64,000 bases of DNA, taken from Planctomycetaceae bacterium (lineage in GTDB: Bacteria; Planctomycetota; Planctomycetia; Pirellulales; Pirellulaceae). Below the pieces are notes generated by a model that made no database searches, was not told the DNA's origin, and saw nothing but the letters and a program-made list of their open reading frames with translations. The position numbers and the translations under genes are program-made. Where the stretch lies: NCBI GenBank assembly GCA_021298315.1, contig JAJTFC010000001.1:1-64000 (forward strand). The letters are read 5' to 3'. The first letter of the stretch is position 1. Each line of letters opens with the position of its first letter. Shown in pieces: positions 8,654-17,418 of the stretch.

Positions 8654-9630
8654 GGACCGCAGAGCTCGTCGAGCAGCGACGGAAAGCTTGGTTTGAATTG
8701 GATGAATTATGCGAGATGCCGTTGGCTAGTTGGCGGCCCCAGCAAGCGATGCGATTTGCCGCGCTTTACAGGGCAGCTTGTACGGATCTTGCGATGTCCG
8801 ATCAGCTCAAGTTGCCACCTGCGACGATCGACTACCTGCAACGGCTCGTGGCACGATCCCACAGCAGGCTTTATAGTTCCAATTCATTTCCTGTCTCTAC
8901 TTGGTATCGATTTATCACTGAAACCGCTCCCCGAGCGGTTTTCAATGACATTTGCGTGAGAATCGCGTTTTGCGTATTTTTCGGAATGTTCAGTATCGCG
9001 GCATTTCTCGCATGGGCGGAGGGAATCTTCCCGAACTTTGCCGAAAGCATTATGGGTCAGCAGCAGATCGAGCAATTGGAAAGTATGTACTCAGCACCGA
9101 TGGATGGGAATCAAGAGCAGTACATCATGAAGGCGGCTTACTACATTCAGCATAACACAAGCATTGGGCTCGAATGTTTTGCCCTTGGAACGCTCATTAT
9201 TCCGACGATTGTGAAGCTCGCTTACAACGCTTTGGTCCTAGGTGCGGCTTTTGGTTACATGGCTAGGGCGGACGTGAGCCAAGGGGACAATTTTTTTCAG
9301 TTCGTTACAGCCCATGGAGTCTTCGAGTTGACGGCCATTGCTTTATCGGCTGCGGCTGGTTTGCGACTGGGAGTCGGTTGGGTATTTACCAATGGCCTCA
9401 CAAGAATCGATTCGTTCAGAAAGAATGCCGAGCGCGCGTTGCCATTGATCTTGGTATCTGTGGCGTTATTCATCCTGGCTGCGTTTACGGAGGGATTTAT
9501 TTCGCCATCCCCATTACCGTACACCTTCAAGATTCTTTGGGCGATTGGAAGCGCTTCGGCATTGATGTTCTATTTCTGCATCATGGGCTATCCGGTGGAG
9601 AGTCCTCGGGATGGGTCTAAGGGAGCTTAG
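8650..9630 (+). CDS. SpoIIM-like (stage II sporulation protein M family) membrane protein
   Basis: A 326-residue protein of the SpoIIM/DUF95 family. A soluble helical N-terminus of about 100 residues (RRKAWFELDELCE, YRAACTDLAM) precedes about five to six hydrophobic segments between residues 110 and 320, including SIGLECFALGTLIIPTIVKL. Planctomycetes do not form endospores; SpoIIM relatives commonly sit with RDD, DUF4129, MoxR and DUF58 genes, and an envelope or cell-shape role has been proposed from such context. It overlaps the RDD gene by 4 bp and is followed after 3 bp by the next gene. Confidence 0.88.
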   Translation: MRTAELVEQRRKAWFELDELCEMPLASWRPQQAMRFAALYRAACTDLAMSDQLKLPPATIDYLQRLVARSHSRLYSSNSFPVSTWYRFITETAPRAVFNDICVRIAFCVFFGMFSIAAFLAWAEGIFPNFAESIMGQQQIEQLESMYSAPMDGNQEQYIMKAAYYIQHNTSIGLECFALGTLIIPTIVKLAYNALVLGAAFGYMARADVSQGDNFFQFVTAHGVFELTAIALSAAAGLRLGVGWVFTNGLTRIDSFRKNAERALPLILVSVALFILAAFTEGFISPSPLPYTFKILWAIGSASALMFYFCIMGYPVESPRDGSKGA

Positions 9631-9633
9631 GAC

Positions 9634-10575
9634 ATGCAACTGGACAAGACCGCAATCGCTATAACGCAACGGAATTTAGACGAGATTCTTGACCTGAGTT
9701 TGTCTGTACTCAGGCGTTATGGAGCGAAACTGTTGATCGTCGCTTTTTTAGGAGCTTTGCCCTTTGCGATCATCAATGCGCTGTTGCTGAGTTCTCGCAC
9801 GATTTCTGGTGGGTACGTTTTGGATACGTACGATCGCGCGGTCTTCCTTTTTTGGATGGCAGCATTGGTCTACGTCGAGTCTCCTTTGGCGATGGCCCCT
9901 GTGACGATGGTTTTGGGAAATATGATGTTCGGTATCGCCAGTACCAAAGGGGAACTCAGAAGCACGATGCGCAAGCAGTGGTTTCCGATCGTTTGGATTA
10001 TGTCGATACTTCGCGGGGTAATTCCCCTGATGACGTTGATCTTTTTGGTCGAGTTTGTTTCTTACGATCGCAGTTTTGCAACCGGCATTGGAACATTTTG
10101 GATCTGTTTGCTATTGGTGATTGTGTTTCTGGTGCGTGGCTTTAGACCTTTTACTCCCGAAATTCTTCTTTTGGAGAGATGTCCTTGGTATGCCCGAAAA
10201 AAAAGGGGGGGAAACGACGAGCCGACCAAGTCGACGATCACCCATACCCAGAGGTCGGCGCGTATCCATCAAAACGGGGGAGAGCTTCTGTTGACCACGA
10301 TTCTCGTCGGCATGGTCGCATTTTTTTTCCTTGGTGTGTTGATCGTTTCAAGCATTACTCTGGTCGGATCTGTCGCAGGGGCTTGGTCATGGGGTTGGTG
10401 GATGGATTGGTTCCTTTATCCCTTAGCACTTTGGATCGTCGCATTTTGGGGCACGATCGTTCGATTTTTGATTTATATGAATATGAGGATACGGGGTGAG
10501 GGATGGGAATTGGAGCTCAAGCTCAAGGCTGAGGCTCGGCGATTTTTGGAGGCTAAGGAGCGGCATCTTGTTTAG
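9634..10575 (+). CDS. Conserved-context multi-pass membrane protein
   Basis: A 313-residue membrane protein with no family I can name. It has about five to six hydrophobic segments (from residue 33 LLIVAFLGALPFAIINALLL to about 290) and a basic cytoplasmic loop around residues 178-205 beginning RCPWYARKKRGG. The ATG is 3 bp after the SpoIIM-like stop with GGGAGC upstream, and the end overlaps the DUF4129 gene, so it belongs to the RDD-SpoIIM operon. Proteins of similar topology occupy this position in related clusters; a structural or assembly role in the membrane complex is inferred. Confidence 0.8.
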   Translation: MQLDKTAIAITQRNLDEILDLSLSVLRRYGAKLLIVAFLGALPFAIINALLLSSRTISGGYVLDTYDRAVFLFWMAALVYVESPLAMAPVTMVLGNMMFGIASTKGELRSTMRKQWFPIVWIMSILRGVIPLMTLIFLVEFVSYDRSFATGIGTFWICLLLVIVFLVRGFRPFTPEILLLERCPWYARKKRGGNDEPTKSTITHTQRSARIHQNGGELLLTTILVGMVAFFFLGVLIVSSITLVGSVAGAWSWGWWMDWFLYPLALWIVAFWGTIVRFLIYMNMRIRGEGWELELKLKAEARRFLEAKERHLV

Positions 10576-11455
10576 TGTTGATCGCTTTATTTTCATCATT
10601 CTATGTTTGTGGGCTGCCCAGCCAGGCGCCATTGCCCAAGAGGATCCTCGTTTGCAAGGCGAAGCACTCAGGCGCGGGACGAATCCGGTTTGGGCCGATG
10701 TCCAACAAGAAGGTGTGCAGTATGGTGCAAAACCAATGGGTCGGGACGATCTGGAGACTCGCGATAAGTGGGCTGATGATGCTGGGACCTTTTGGTCTTG
10801 GCTATTTGGGAATGGAAATAGCAATTCAAGTTTCAGTCGTAGCAACACGGGTACAAGCGGTTCTTGGTCACCATTTTGGACAGACTTTTGGAGTTGGTTT
10901 TTCTACCTTCTGTACTACGGTATTTTGATTCTTCTAGCTATTGGTCTCATAGGCGGTTTTGTCTGGCTACTACAGAGTCAGGATCTTATATGGGGCTGGC
11001 GAAGATCCCGGAATTTTGATCAGACCGAAGATCTTCAGGCACAGCAAGCGAAGTATTCTGATTTACCGGTCGAGTTGGAGCGAGGTTTGCTAGGGTTGAA
11101 AGCCCAAGCCTCGGCGTTGAAGGATCAAGGTGACTATTCGAAGGCGATCGTCTATCTGTTTAGCTATCTGTTGGTCGAGCTCGATTCGGCCCATTGCATC
11201 TTGCTATCGAAGGGAAAGACGAATTACCGCTACCTGAGAGAGTTGGCCCGACATAGATCTTTAGAAATGCGACTCGAACGCGTCGTCATGTTGTTCGAGG
11301 AGTGCTATTTTGGACGCCGAACAATTACCAAGCAACAGTTTGATCCTATTTGGGAGGATCTTCCGAACTTCGAAGCGGAGATCAAAAAAGCATCGAATCT
11401 CGCACATGAACCTTCGACTTCTGGCGAAACACAACTCGCAGGAGCCTCATCTTGA
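10568..11455 (+). CDS. DUF4129 domain membrane protein
   Basis: Predicted 295 residues: a signal peptide (FIFIILCLWAAQPGAIAQ), an extracytoplasmic linker rich in Ser/Asn/Gly, one transmembrane segment (LLYYGILILLAIGLIGGFVWLL), and a cytoplasmic C-terminal DUF4129 domain with ALKDQGDYSKAIVYLFSYLL and the closing FEECYFGRRTITKQQF. I choose the TTG at 10568 because AAGGAG lies at 10555-10560 with 7-bp spacing and the signal peptide then starts directly; an ATG at 10496 would overlap the upstream gene by 80 bp and add a charged leader. DUF4129 proteins are often found with transglutaminase, MoxR and DUF58 genes. Confidence 0.85.
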   Translation: MFSVDRFIFIILCLWAAQPGAIAQEDPRLQGEALRRGTNPVWADVQQEGVQYGAKPMGRDDLETRDKWADDAGTFWSWLFGNGNSNSSFSRSNTGTSGSWSPFWTDFWSWFFYLLYYGILILLAIGLIGGFVWLLQSQDLIWGWRRSRNFDQTEDLQAQQAKYSDLPVELERGLLGLKAQASALKDQGDYSKAIVYLFSYLLVELDSAHCILLSKGKTNYRYLRELARHRSLEMRLERVVMLFEECYFGRRTITKQQFDPIWEDLPNFEAEIKKASNLAHEPSTSGETQLAGASS

Positions 11456-12903
11456 GAACCTCTTTAGTCAATCTTCCTAAGAGAGCTTTCCTGTGGCTTT
11501 TTGTGGCTATTTTTTCGACGTTGACTGGCTGTAAAACCGAGGTCTCCAACAACTACGGCGGGAGTGACTCCCAGGACTCCGAGCGCAGTCCTGGCGGTCT
11601 GACCGTGTTCCGGGAAATGGTAAAGTCTCGCAAAAGATCAACGGAATCCTTACTGAACCTTAGCCCCACGCTTGAGAAGAGGTTTCAAACTCTGGTTTGG
11701 AGCCCGAATTATTTTCCGCAACACGATAAAGCAACTGTGGATCGAATCGACAATTGGTTGCGGTCAGGTGGTAAAACCCTAGTTTACATTGGACGCGATT
11801 TTTCGCCAAACGCGGAGTACTGGAATCGTATATCAAGTCAACCGACGAGTCCATTGAATGCTAAAGCCAGAGCGATTGGACAAACCCAAAGTTCCAATGA
11901 GGCCATTGAATTGGACGAGCTTAGAGATGGGACTAGGCCGCTCTTGATCACTCCCTGGTTCTACTGGCGGCAAGTCCCTGGGGCTTTCGAAGAGGTTGGC
12001 AAGTTCCAAGGGGAATGGTCAGGCATCGAATCGCTTGCAAAGCCCGATATGCAAATCCGATCTCCATTGGTGCCTTTTAAGAAAGGGGATGTGGATGCTT
12101 TGATCAAGGAGCTTGATTGGGATCCAGCGACAACTGCGGGCGTTACGGCCAAGACCGGTTCGACTACAGTTCCCCCACCCCCGAGAAAATGGTTCAATAG
12201 AACGATACAGCGAGGTGTGGTCTGGGGTAACAACATTGGACAAAAGGTTTGGAATACCGACGACCGTGATCTGCTAGCGATTGCGAAAGGAATCCAGCAA
12301 GGCGATCTGGATAGCCCAACTACTTTGTTAGCTACCAGCGATGGAGTGCCCTTGATCACAGAAGTGAGGTATCGCAGCAGCTCGAGTCGAGTCTTGATCC
12401 TATCGAACATTTCGATGGTTTCCAATTTGGGATTGCTCAACCGTTCGAATCGGGATCTGGCCGATAGAATCATAAGTAGATTCGAGACCGGTGCAGTCGG
12501 TTTTATCGCCGGAGAGAACGACCCAACGCTGCGTAAGGGGCTAGCCCACGAAGAGCACAAGGGGTTCGAAATGCTTACGGTTTGGCCGTTCAATGCTATG
12601 ACAATCCATGCGGCATTACTCGCCATCGTGGCAGCCATTGCTGCTTTTCCTATCTTCGGAAGACCAAGAAGCGCACCGGTCAAATCCAGCGTAGACTTTT
12701 CAGAACACGTTGAATCGCTTGGGGAATTGCTGCGAGCAACTGATGGTAGTCAGTACGCCAAGGATGCGATCAGCAAATATTTCAGAGTGGTGCGTCGAGA
12801 TACGAAATCGGCCTGGGCTACGAGAATTACGGCTGAGCAACGCTCAGAGCAAGCCAAGCCCGAAGACGAACCATCGCCCTACAGCGATTCTTCGAACTCC
12901 TAA
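11452..12903 (+). CDS. DUF4350 domain protein, putative lipoprotein
   Basis: A 483-residue protein starting at TTG, overlapping the DUF4129 stop as TTGA with GGAGCC 5 bp upstream. The N-terminus looks like a lipoprotein signal (WLFVAIFSTLTGC, Cys near residue 27). A DUF4350-like Rossmann region follows (LVWSPNYFPQHDKATVDRID, WLRSGGKTLVYIGRDF). A transmembrane helix lies near residue 385-400 (TIHAALLAIVAAIAAFPIFG) and a charged cytoplasmic tail ends the protein. In many bacteria this gene precedes a MoxR AAA+ ATPase and a DUF58 gene; here it is the last gene of the operon, meeting the S9 peptidase gene tail-to-tail with a 4-bp overlap. Confidence 0.82.
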   Translation: MRTSLVNLPKRAFLWLFVAIFSTLTGCKTEVSNNYGGSDSQDSERSPGGLTVFREMVKSRKRSTESLLNLSPTLEKRFQTLVWSPNYFPQHDKATVDRIDNWLRSGGKTLVYIGRDFSPNAEYWNRISSQPTSPLNAKARAIGQTQSSNEAIELDELRDGTRPLLITPWFYWRQVPGAFEEVGKFQGEWSGIESLAKPDMQIRSPLVPFKKGDVDALIKELDWDPATTAGVTAKTGSTTVPPPPRKWFNRTIQRGVVWGNNIGQKVWNTDDRDLLAIAKGIQQGDLDSPTTLLATSDGVPLITEVRYRSSSSRVLILSNISMVSNLGLLNRSNRDLADRIISRFETGAVGFIAGENDPTLRKGLAHEEHKGFEMLTVWPFNAMTIHAALLAIVAAIAAFPIFGRPRSAPVKSSVDFSEHVESLGELLRATDGSQYAKDAISKYFRVVRRDTKSAWATRITAEQRSEQAKPEDEPSPYSDSSNS

Positions 12904-15245
12904 GGAGATTGCAGATGTCGGCGGAAAAAATCATCTCGACGCCGCTTGCAATAAGGTGTCGAGCCCACACCGTGACCGCCCCCAGGAATATACAGAAGGT
13001 CGAAATCCTTGTTGGCCCGAACAAGCGCATCGACGACTTGCATGGTTGACGCCGGATCGACATTTGAATCGAGTTCACCGACGACCAACTGCAACTTGCC
13101 TTGCAATCGATGGGCATTAGCAACATTAGAATTCGCCTCGTAGTGTGGGCCGAGAGGCCAACCCATATAAAGTTCGTTCCACCATACTTTGTCCATCCGA
13201 TTGTCATGGCAACCGCAATCGGCCACTGCTGCATCATAAAATTCTCCGAAGAAAAGCAAAGCGGCAAGTGCGTTTTGACCACCGGCAGAGCCTCCATAGA
13301 TTCCAACTCGCTCGATATCCAGTTCGGGATACTCCTTGGCGGCAGCTTGCATCCAGAGAATTCGGTCTGGGAATCCGCCGTCGCTCAAATTGCGGTAGCT
13401 CACATCGTGAAAAGCTTTACTGCGGTTCGAGGTTCCCATTCCATCAATCTTCACAACTACAAAACCTTGATCCGCCAAGCCGTGGAACTCCGCCAATGCT
13501 GAAAAGTTTTTTGGGACGAAGGAGTCTTGAGGACCAGCATAGATGTTTTCGATCACTGGGTACTTCTTTCCAGGCTCAATCGACCGGGGTCTTACGATGA
13601 TGCCGTAAATATCGGTTTGGCCGTCTCGCCCTTTTGCCACGAATCGGATCGGCTTGTTGCTATCGGTCCACAGGTCTTTCGAACTATTGACTTCCAGCTC
13701 GAGGATCAACGCCCCATTGACGGCAGACCTTAGTTCATGGACAGGGGGTAAGTCGACCCGTGAATAGGTGTCGATGAGCCACTGCCCATCGGGTGAAAAA
13801 TCGACGGTATGGTCGCCGTCGCCTTGCGTGAGTTGGGTCAGATTTTGGCCGTCGAAATCGACTCGGCATAGATGGCGATGATAGGGATCCTGACCGTGGG
13901 CGATTCCGCCTGCATAAAACCAAATCTGCTGTTTCGCAGTGTCGATTTTTTCGATGGATCGTACTACCCATTCGCCGCTGGTGACTTGATTGATAAGCTC
14001 GCCATCATCCACCGAATAGCGATACAAATGATACCATCCATCTCTTTCACTCCCCCATAGAATCTGACGATTGTCCAAGATCCATTCCCTATAGGCCTTG
14101 GCGGCATAGTCGATGTAGGTCGGGCTGGCTTCCTCGATCAGCGAACTGACCAATCCTGTCGTAGGGTCGACAGCGATGAGCCTTATGACTTGATGCCCAC
14201 GCTGGTTGTAGAAGAATGTAAATCGATTGTTTGTAGCATCCCATCGGATCTGTTCGATCGACCATGGGTTATTGAAAAGGGAGTTATCAAGAGGAACGAG
14301 AGTCCCGGTATTTAAGTCGAAGAGTCGGAGGATTGGACGATCGAGCTTGTCTCCTGGTTTGTCGTACCGAATGGTTTTCGTCTTGGGCTGCAATTGGTCG
14401 CGGGGCGAGGATTCCACAAGCGTTATTTCTCGATGATCTCCTTGTTCGGTTTGCAGGGTCATGGCAAAACGATGATCCGAGGACCAGTAGATCGGTTGAT
14501 CATATCGGCTCGTCTCGCTACCCATCGCTTGGCCAAGATTTGCAGTATCGAGAACGATCTGGCCTGAATCTGAGAGGAAACGGATTTGATATTGGTCCCG
14601 CTCTACCTTGAATCGTCCCTGAGGAATTGTTCCATCGGTTGCATCGCCGGAATTGCGGTTGGCTCTACGGCGCCCGTTGCGATTCGGGAATAGCGAATCA
14701 GACTCGATATTCATGCTTTGGATTTCTAGCAGTTGGCCTTGGGAGGAAGCCACGGAGGACCATATCGGTTTCTTGCCATCGAAACTCGCTGCCCAAGAGT
14801 GCCCGGCAAAGGTCGATTGTTTGCGGGATTGGTTTGGTGAGAGCTTGCCATAACTGCGAGGGACGCCTTGGAAATCGATCCAAAAGAACTCAACTTCTTT
14901 GTCCGTGAGATTTTTGATTTCGATGTCGATTCGGGCTTCATCGAGCGTTTCAGAAGGATCGATGCGTCCGGAGGAGGATTGTTGGGTCAGGGGAAAACCA
15001 GCAAGTTTCTGCAGTTCGTCAAGCGATTCGGCTCGCAGAATTATTTTCTTGGATGGTTCAACCCAGACAAATTGTCGCTGTCCTGTTGGGCTGGATTTGG
15101 AGTACCAAAATCCCTTGTCCTGAATCCATTGGGGTTTGATTTTATGAAGGATTTGATCGTTTTTTTGCGCAATCGATGTTGTTGGCCCAAGGAGTAAAAT
15201 TACAAGAACCGCTATCCAATGGGTGGGTTCGAAAGATGTCCGCAT
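12900..15245 (-). CDS. S9 (DPP IV-type) prolyl peptidase with embedded VHL-beta domain
   Basis: A 781-residue exported serine peptidase. A signal peptide (WIAVLVILLLGPTTSIAQ) is followed at residues about 106-158 by a segment that aligns without gaps to the human VHL beta domain. A DPP IV N-terminal beta-propeller follows to about residue 520, then a C-terminal alpha/beta hydrolase domain with GGSAG nucleophile elbow (S653), acid D726 and H758 in GGGHG. S9 enzymes cleave short peptides after proline. The ATG at 15245 has GGAG 6 bp upstream. It stands alone, convergent with the RDD operon. The VHL segment is discussed as a finding; its function here is inferred only. Confidence 0.93.
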   Translation of the reverse strand: MRTSFEPTHWIAVLVILLLGPTTSIAQKNDQILHKIKPQWIQDKGFWYSKSSPTGQRQFVWVEPSKKIILRAESLDELQKLAGFPLTQQSSSGRIDPSETLDEARIDIEIKNLTDKEVEFFWIDFQGVPRSYGKLSPNQSRKQSTFAGHSWAASFDGKKPIWSSVASSQGQLLEIQSMNIESDSLFPNRNGRRRANRNSGDATDGTIPQGRFKVERDQYQIRFLSDSGQIVLDTANLGQAMGSETSRYDQPIYWSSDHRFAMTLQTEQGDHREITLVESSPRDQLQPKTKTIRYDKPGDKLDRPILRLFDLNTGTLVPLDNSLFNNPWSIEQIRWDATNNRFTFFYNQRGHQVIRLIAVDPTTGLVSSLIEEASPTYIDYAAKAYREWILDNRQILWGSERDGWYHLYRYSVDDGELINQVTSGEWVVRSIEKIDTAKQQIWFYAGGIAHGQDPYHRHLCRVDFDGQNLTQLTQGDGDHTVDFSPDGQWLIDTYSRVDLPPVHELRSAVNGALILELEVNSSKDLWTDSNKPIRFVAKGRDGQTDIYGIIVRPRSIEPGKKYPVIENIYAGPQDSFVPKNFSALAEFHGLADQGFVVVKIDGMGTSNRSKAFHDVSYRNLSDGGFPDRILWMQAAAKEYPELDIERVGIYGGSAGGQNALAALLFFGEFYDAAVADCGCHDNRMDKVWWNELYMGWPLGPHYEANSNVANAHRLQGKLQLVVGELDSNVDPASTMQVVDALVRANKDFDLLYIPGGGHGVGSTPYCKRRRDDFFRRHLQSP

Positions 15246-15436
15246 GAAAGACTCCGATTTTTGGTTACTTTTGGGCGACTCGACCGATCTGGATTTTAGC
15301 CGGAAAGTTTGTCGTTGTGACTAGCCAACACGCCGTTGCTGAACAAGGATATAGGGGTTGGTGTTGACGCTTCAGACTGGATGCGCTGATCGAAATTGTG
15401 AATGAAGGAAACTCGTTTTAGTCCTACTAAGGTACT

Positions 15437-17056
15437 GTGCCTCCGACTCTTCCACCGCTGATTCTGCCTCTTGTCGCCTCCCTGGTTGGCTTGGGAATCT
15501 CGATCGCATTGACTCCATTCGTTAGGCATTACGCGCTGAGGTTCGGGTTAGTGGACTACCCGGATCGTCGTCGCAAATTGCATTTGCAGCCCGTCGCTCG
15601 ATGTGGCGGGATTGTATTGCTTGCAACGCTCTTGCTGAGCGTTTCTCTTGCTTTCTTAATCTTCCCAGGTCAATCAATCCATTTGGTACAGAAATCCTCC
15701 CAGGCGATCTCGCTTGGGATCGGTGCTATAGCGATCACGATTTTGGGATTGATCGACGACAAGTATGGGATGTTAGGCAAGCAGAAGCTGGCCTTTCAAA
15801 TTTTGATCTGCTTGGGGATTATCTCTTTTGGCTTTTCGATCGACACGATTCAAATCTTTGGCTATCCGATCGATTTAGGTCTGATTGCTTGGCCTGTGAC
15901 GTTGATGTGGTTGCTCTTGTGTATCAATTCGATCAATTTGATCGATGGTGCCGATGGTGTTTGTCCAACGGTCGGATGGATTGCTTTTGCGGCCGTAGCG
16001 ATCATCAGTTCCTACACTGGGAACCACATGGAGGCGATCATCGCCGCTTCATTGGCAGGTGCACTTGTAGGTTTTCTTGTGTACAACCTGCCGCCGGCTA
16101 GCGTGTTTCTTGGCGACAATGGCAGCATGCTTATCGGATTATTCCTCGGGGTCTTAACGATGCGATCGTGGTTCTCCAAGGACTCGTCGATGTCGATTAC
16201 CATCCCATTGGTGCTAATGGCGATTCCGATTTTTGATTCATCGATGGCCGTCGTAAGGCGGAAGCTAACCGGACGGAGTCTTTTTTCCGTCGATCGCGGG
16301 CACCTTCACCACCACTTGATCCGACGAGGGTTCCAAGACCGTGCACTCGTAGGCATCATCACCTTGTTCTCTTTCCTGACTGCCAGTGGAGCCGTTGCCG
16401 GTGTGTTGCTTGGTTCCGATTGGATTTCCTTAGCAACCATGGCTTTTTCGATTGGTGCGTTGGTTGTTTTCAAGCTGTTCGGATTTGCCGAGTTGAAACT
16501 CATGTACCATCGGATCGAAGGATTTTGCACCTCGCTGTTTATCCGACCCGATTGCATTGATTCCTTTGTTCATCAAGAATCTGTTCATCTACAAGGAACC
16601 AGAAACTGGGATGTGATTTGGCAAACTTTAGTGGAATTTGCCGAAAAGCATGGGCTCAGTCGCATCGAAATGGATTTGAATATGCCTTGGCTCCACGAAG
16701 GGTACCATGCCGAGTGGCAAAAGGCTGAGTTGCCTGAGGGCCCAAGGCGATGGAGTCTAAAATTTCCGCTAATACTCGGTGGCGAGAGCTTTGGGGGCCT
16801 AGAGTTTATCGGAAAGCAGCAAGAAGGTGAAAGTCTTTTAGTGCTAGCCCAGTTGACCGAACTTCTCGATGCGATACACAGCCAACTAGAGGCTTTCCGG
16901 TGCGACCACGAAGAAAACAGCAGTTCAGAAAGCCCACGAGACGAAGTAACCACGCGTGGTTCTAAGGTAGCGGTGGCAGCCGAAAAATCCGGATTTCTTC
17001 CCAGTAGCACGGGAGTTGTGACCTCAGGTGTCACAGCGGCTGTCGAAATTCCTTAG
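15437..17056 (+). CDS. WecA/MraY-type undecaprenyl-phosphate sugar-1-phosphate transferase with C-terminal extension
   Basis: A 539-residue polytopic membrane enzyme starting at GTG. The family's cytoplasmic motifs are present: GLIDDKYGM, the NLIDGADGV Mg2+ motif, FLGDNGSMLIG, and the HLHHHLIRRGF loop typical of WecA/TagO. It should transfer a HexNAc-1-phosphate from UDP-sugar to undecaprenyl phosphate, the first step of a surface polysaccharide. About eleven hydrophobic segments run to residue about 355. The remaining 185 residues form a soluble domain (IEMDLNMPWLHEGYHAEW, LKFPLILGGESFGGLEF) with GAF-like character that ordinary WecA lacks. It stands apart from other glycan genes; the sugar transferase and deacetylase genes are 37 kb away. 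Confidence 0.9.
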   Translation: MPPTLPPLILPLVASLVGLGISIALTPFVRHYALRFGLVDYPDRRRKLHLQPVARCGGIVLLATLLLSVSLAFLIFPGQSIHLVQKSSQAISLGIGAIAITILGLIDDKYGMLGKQKLAFQILICLGIISFGFSIDTIQIFGYPIDLGLIAWPVTLMWLLLCINSINLIDGADGVCPTVGWIAFAAVAIISSYTGNHMEAIIAASLAGALVGFLVYNLPPASVFLGDNGSMLIGLFLGVLTMRSWFSKDSSMSITIPLVLMAIPIFDSSMAVVRRKLTGRSLFSVDRGHLHHHLIRRGFQDRALVGIITLFSFLTASGAVAGVLLGSDWISLATMAFSIGALVVFKLFGFAELKLMYHRIEGFCTSLFIRPDCIDSFVHQESVHLQGTRNWDVIWQTLVEFAEKHGLSRIEMDLNMPWLHEGYHAEWQKAELPEGPRRWSLKFPLILGGESFGGLEFIGKQQEGESLLVLAQLTELLDAIHSQLEAFRCDHEENSSSESPRDEVTTRGSKVAVAAEKSGFLPSSTGVVTSGVTAAVEIP

Positions 17057-17132
17057 CAGGGCGGTCTTTTCCGAGGCCTTCTCGGTGGCCGTCTTGAGTT
17101 CGGGTTTTCGCACAACTAGAAGTTGAAAACGG

Positions 17133-17411
17133 ATGCCAAAGTATTACGTGCAAAGTGGTTTGTTTCGTGGCGTTGTGGTTCGCAGGAATGCGAAAGAGGC
17201 GGCGCGTTGGGCCGTTGAATTTGTGATGAACAAACCCAAGGGGAACCAGACCCAGCAACTCGACTCAGACGTGGGCTTGTTCCGGCTTGGAAAGTTCATC
17301 AGCACCAGCGAGCGTGGGTTCTCGCGAAAAGATAGGCTCAAAACACCGACGTCCGAAGCCGTACTTGATTGGATGATCGCTGCGGCAACCGACGCGCAGC
17401 CGAGGCCCTAG
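17133..17411 (+). CDS. Small hypothetical protein, 92 aa
   Basis: Not recognised. A basic, compact protein starting YYVQSGLFRGVVVRRNAKEA, with no signal peptide or membrane segment. Its frame, its ATG start and its position in an otherwise empty 360-bp gap support it as real; the N-terminal half reads like a small beta-beta-alpha fold. It lies 76 bp after the WecA-like gene on the same strand and ends 7 bp before the end of the convergent DUF1501 gene. Confidence 0.6.
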   Translation: MPKYYVQSGLFRGVVVRRNAKEAARWAVEFVMNKPKGNQTQQLDSDVGLFRLGKFISTSERGFSRKDRLKTPTSEAVLDWMIAAATDAQPRP

Positions 17412-17418
17412 AGGCAAG

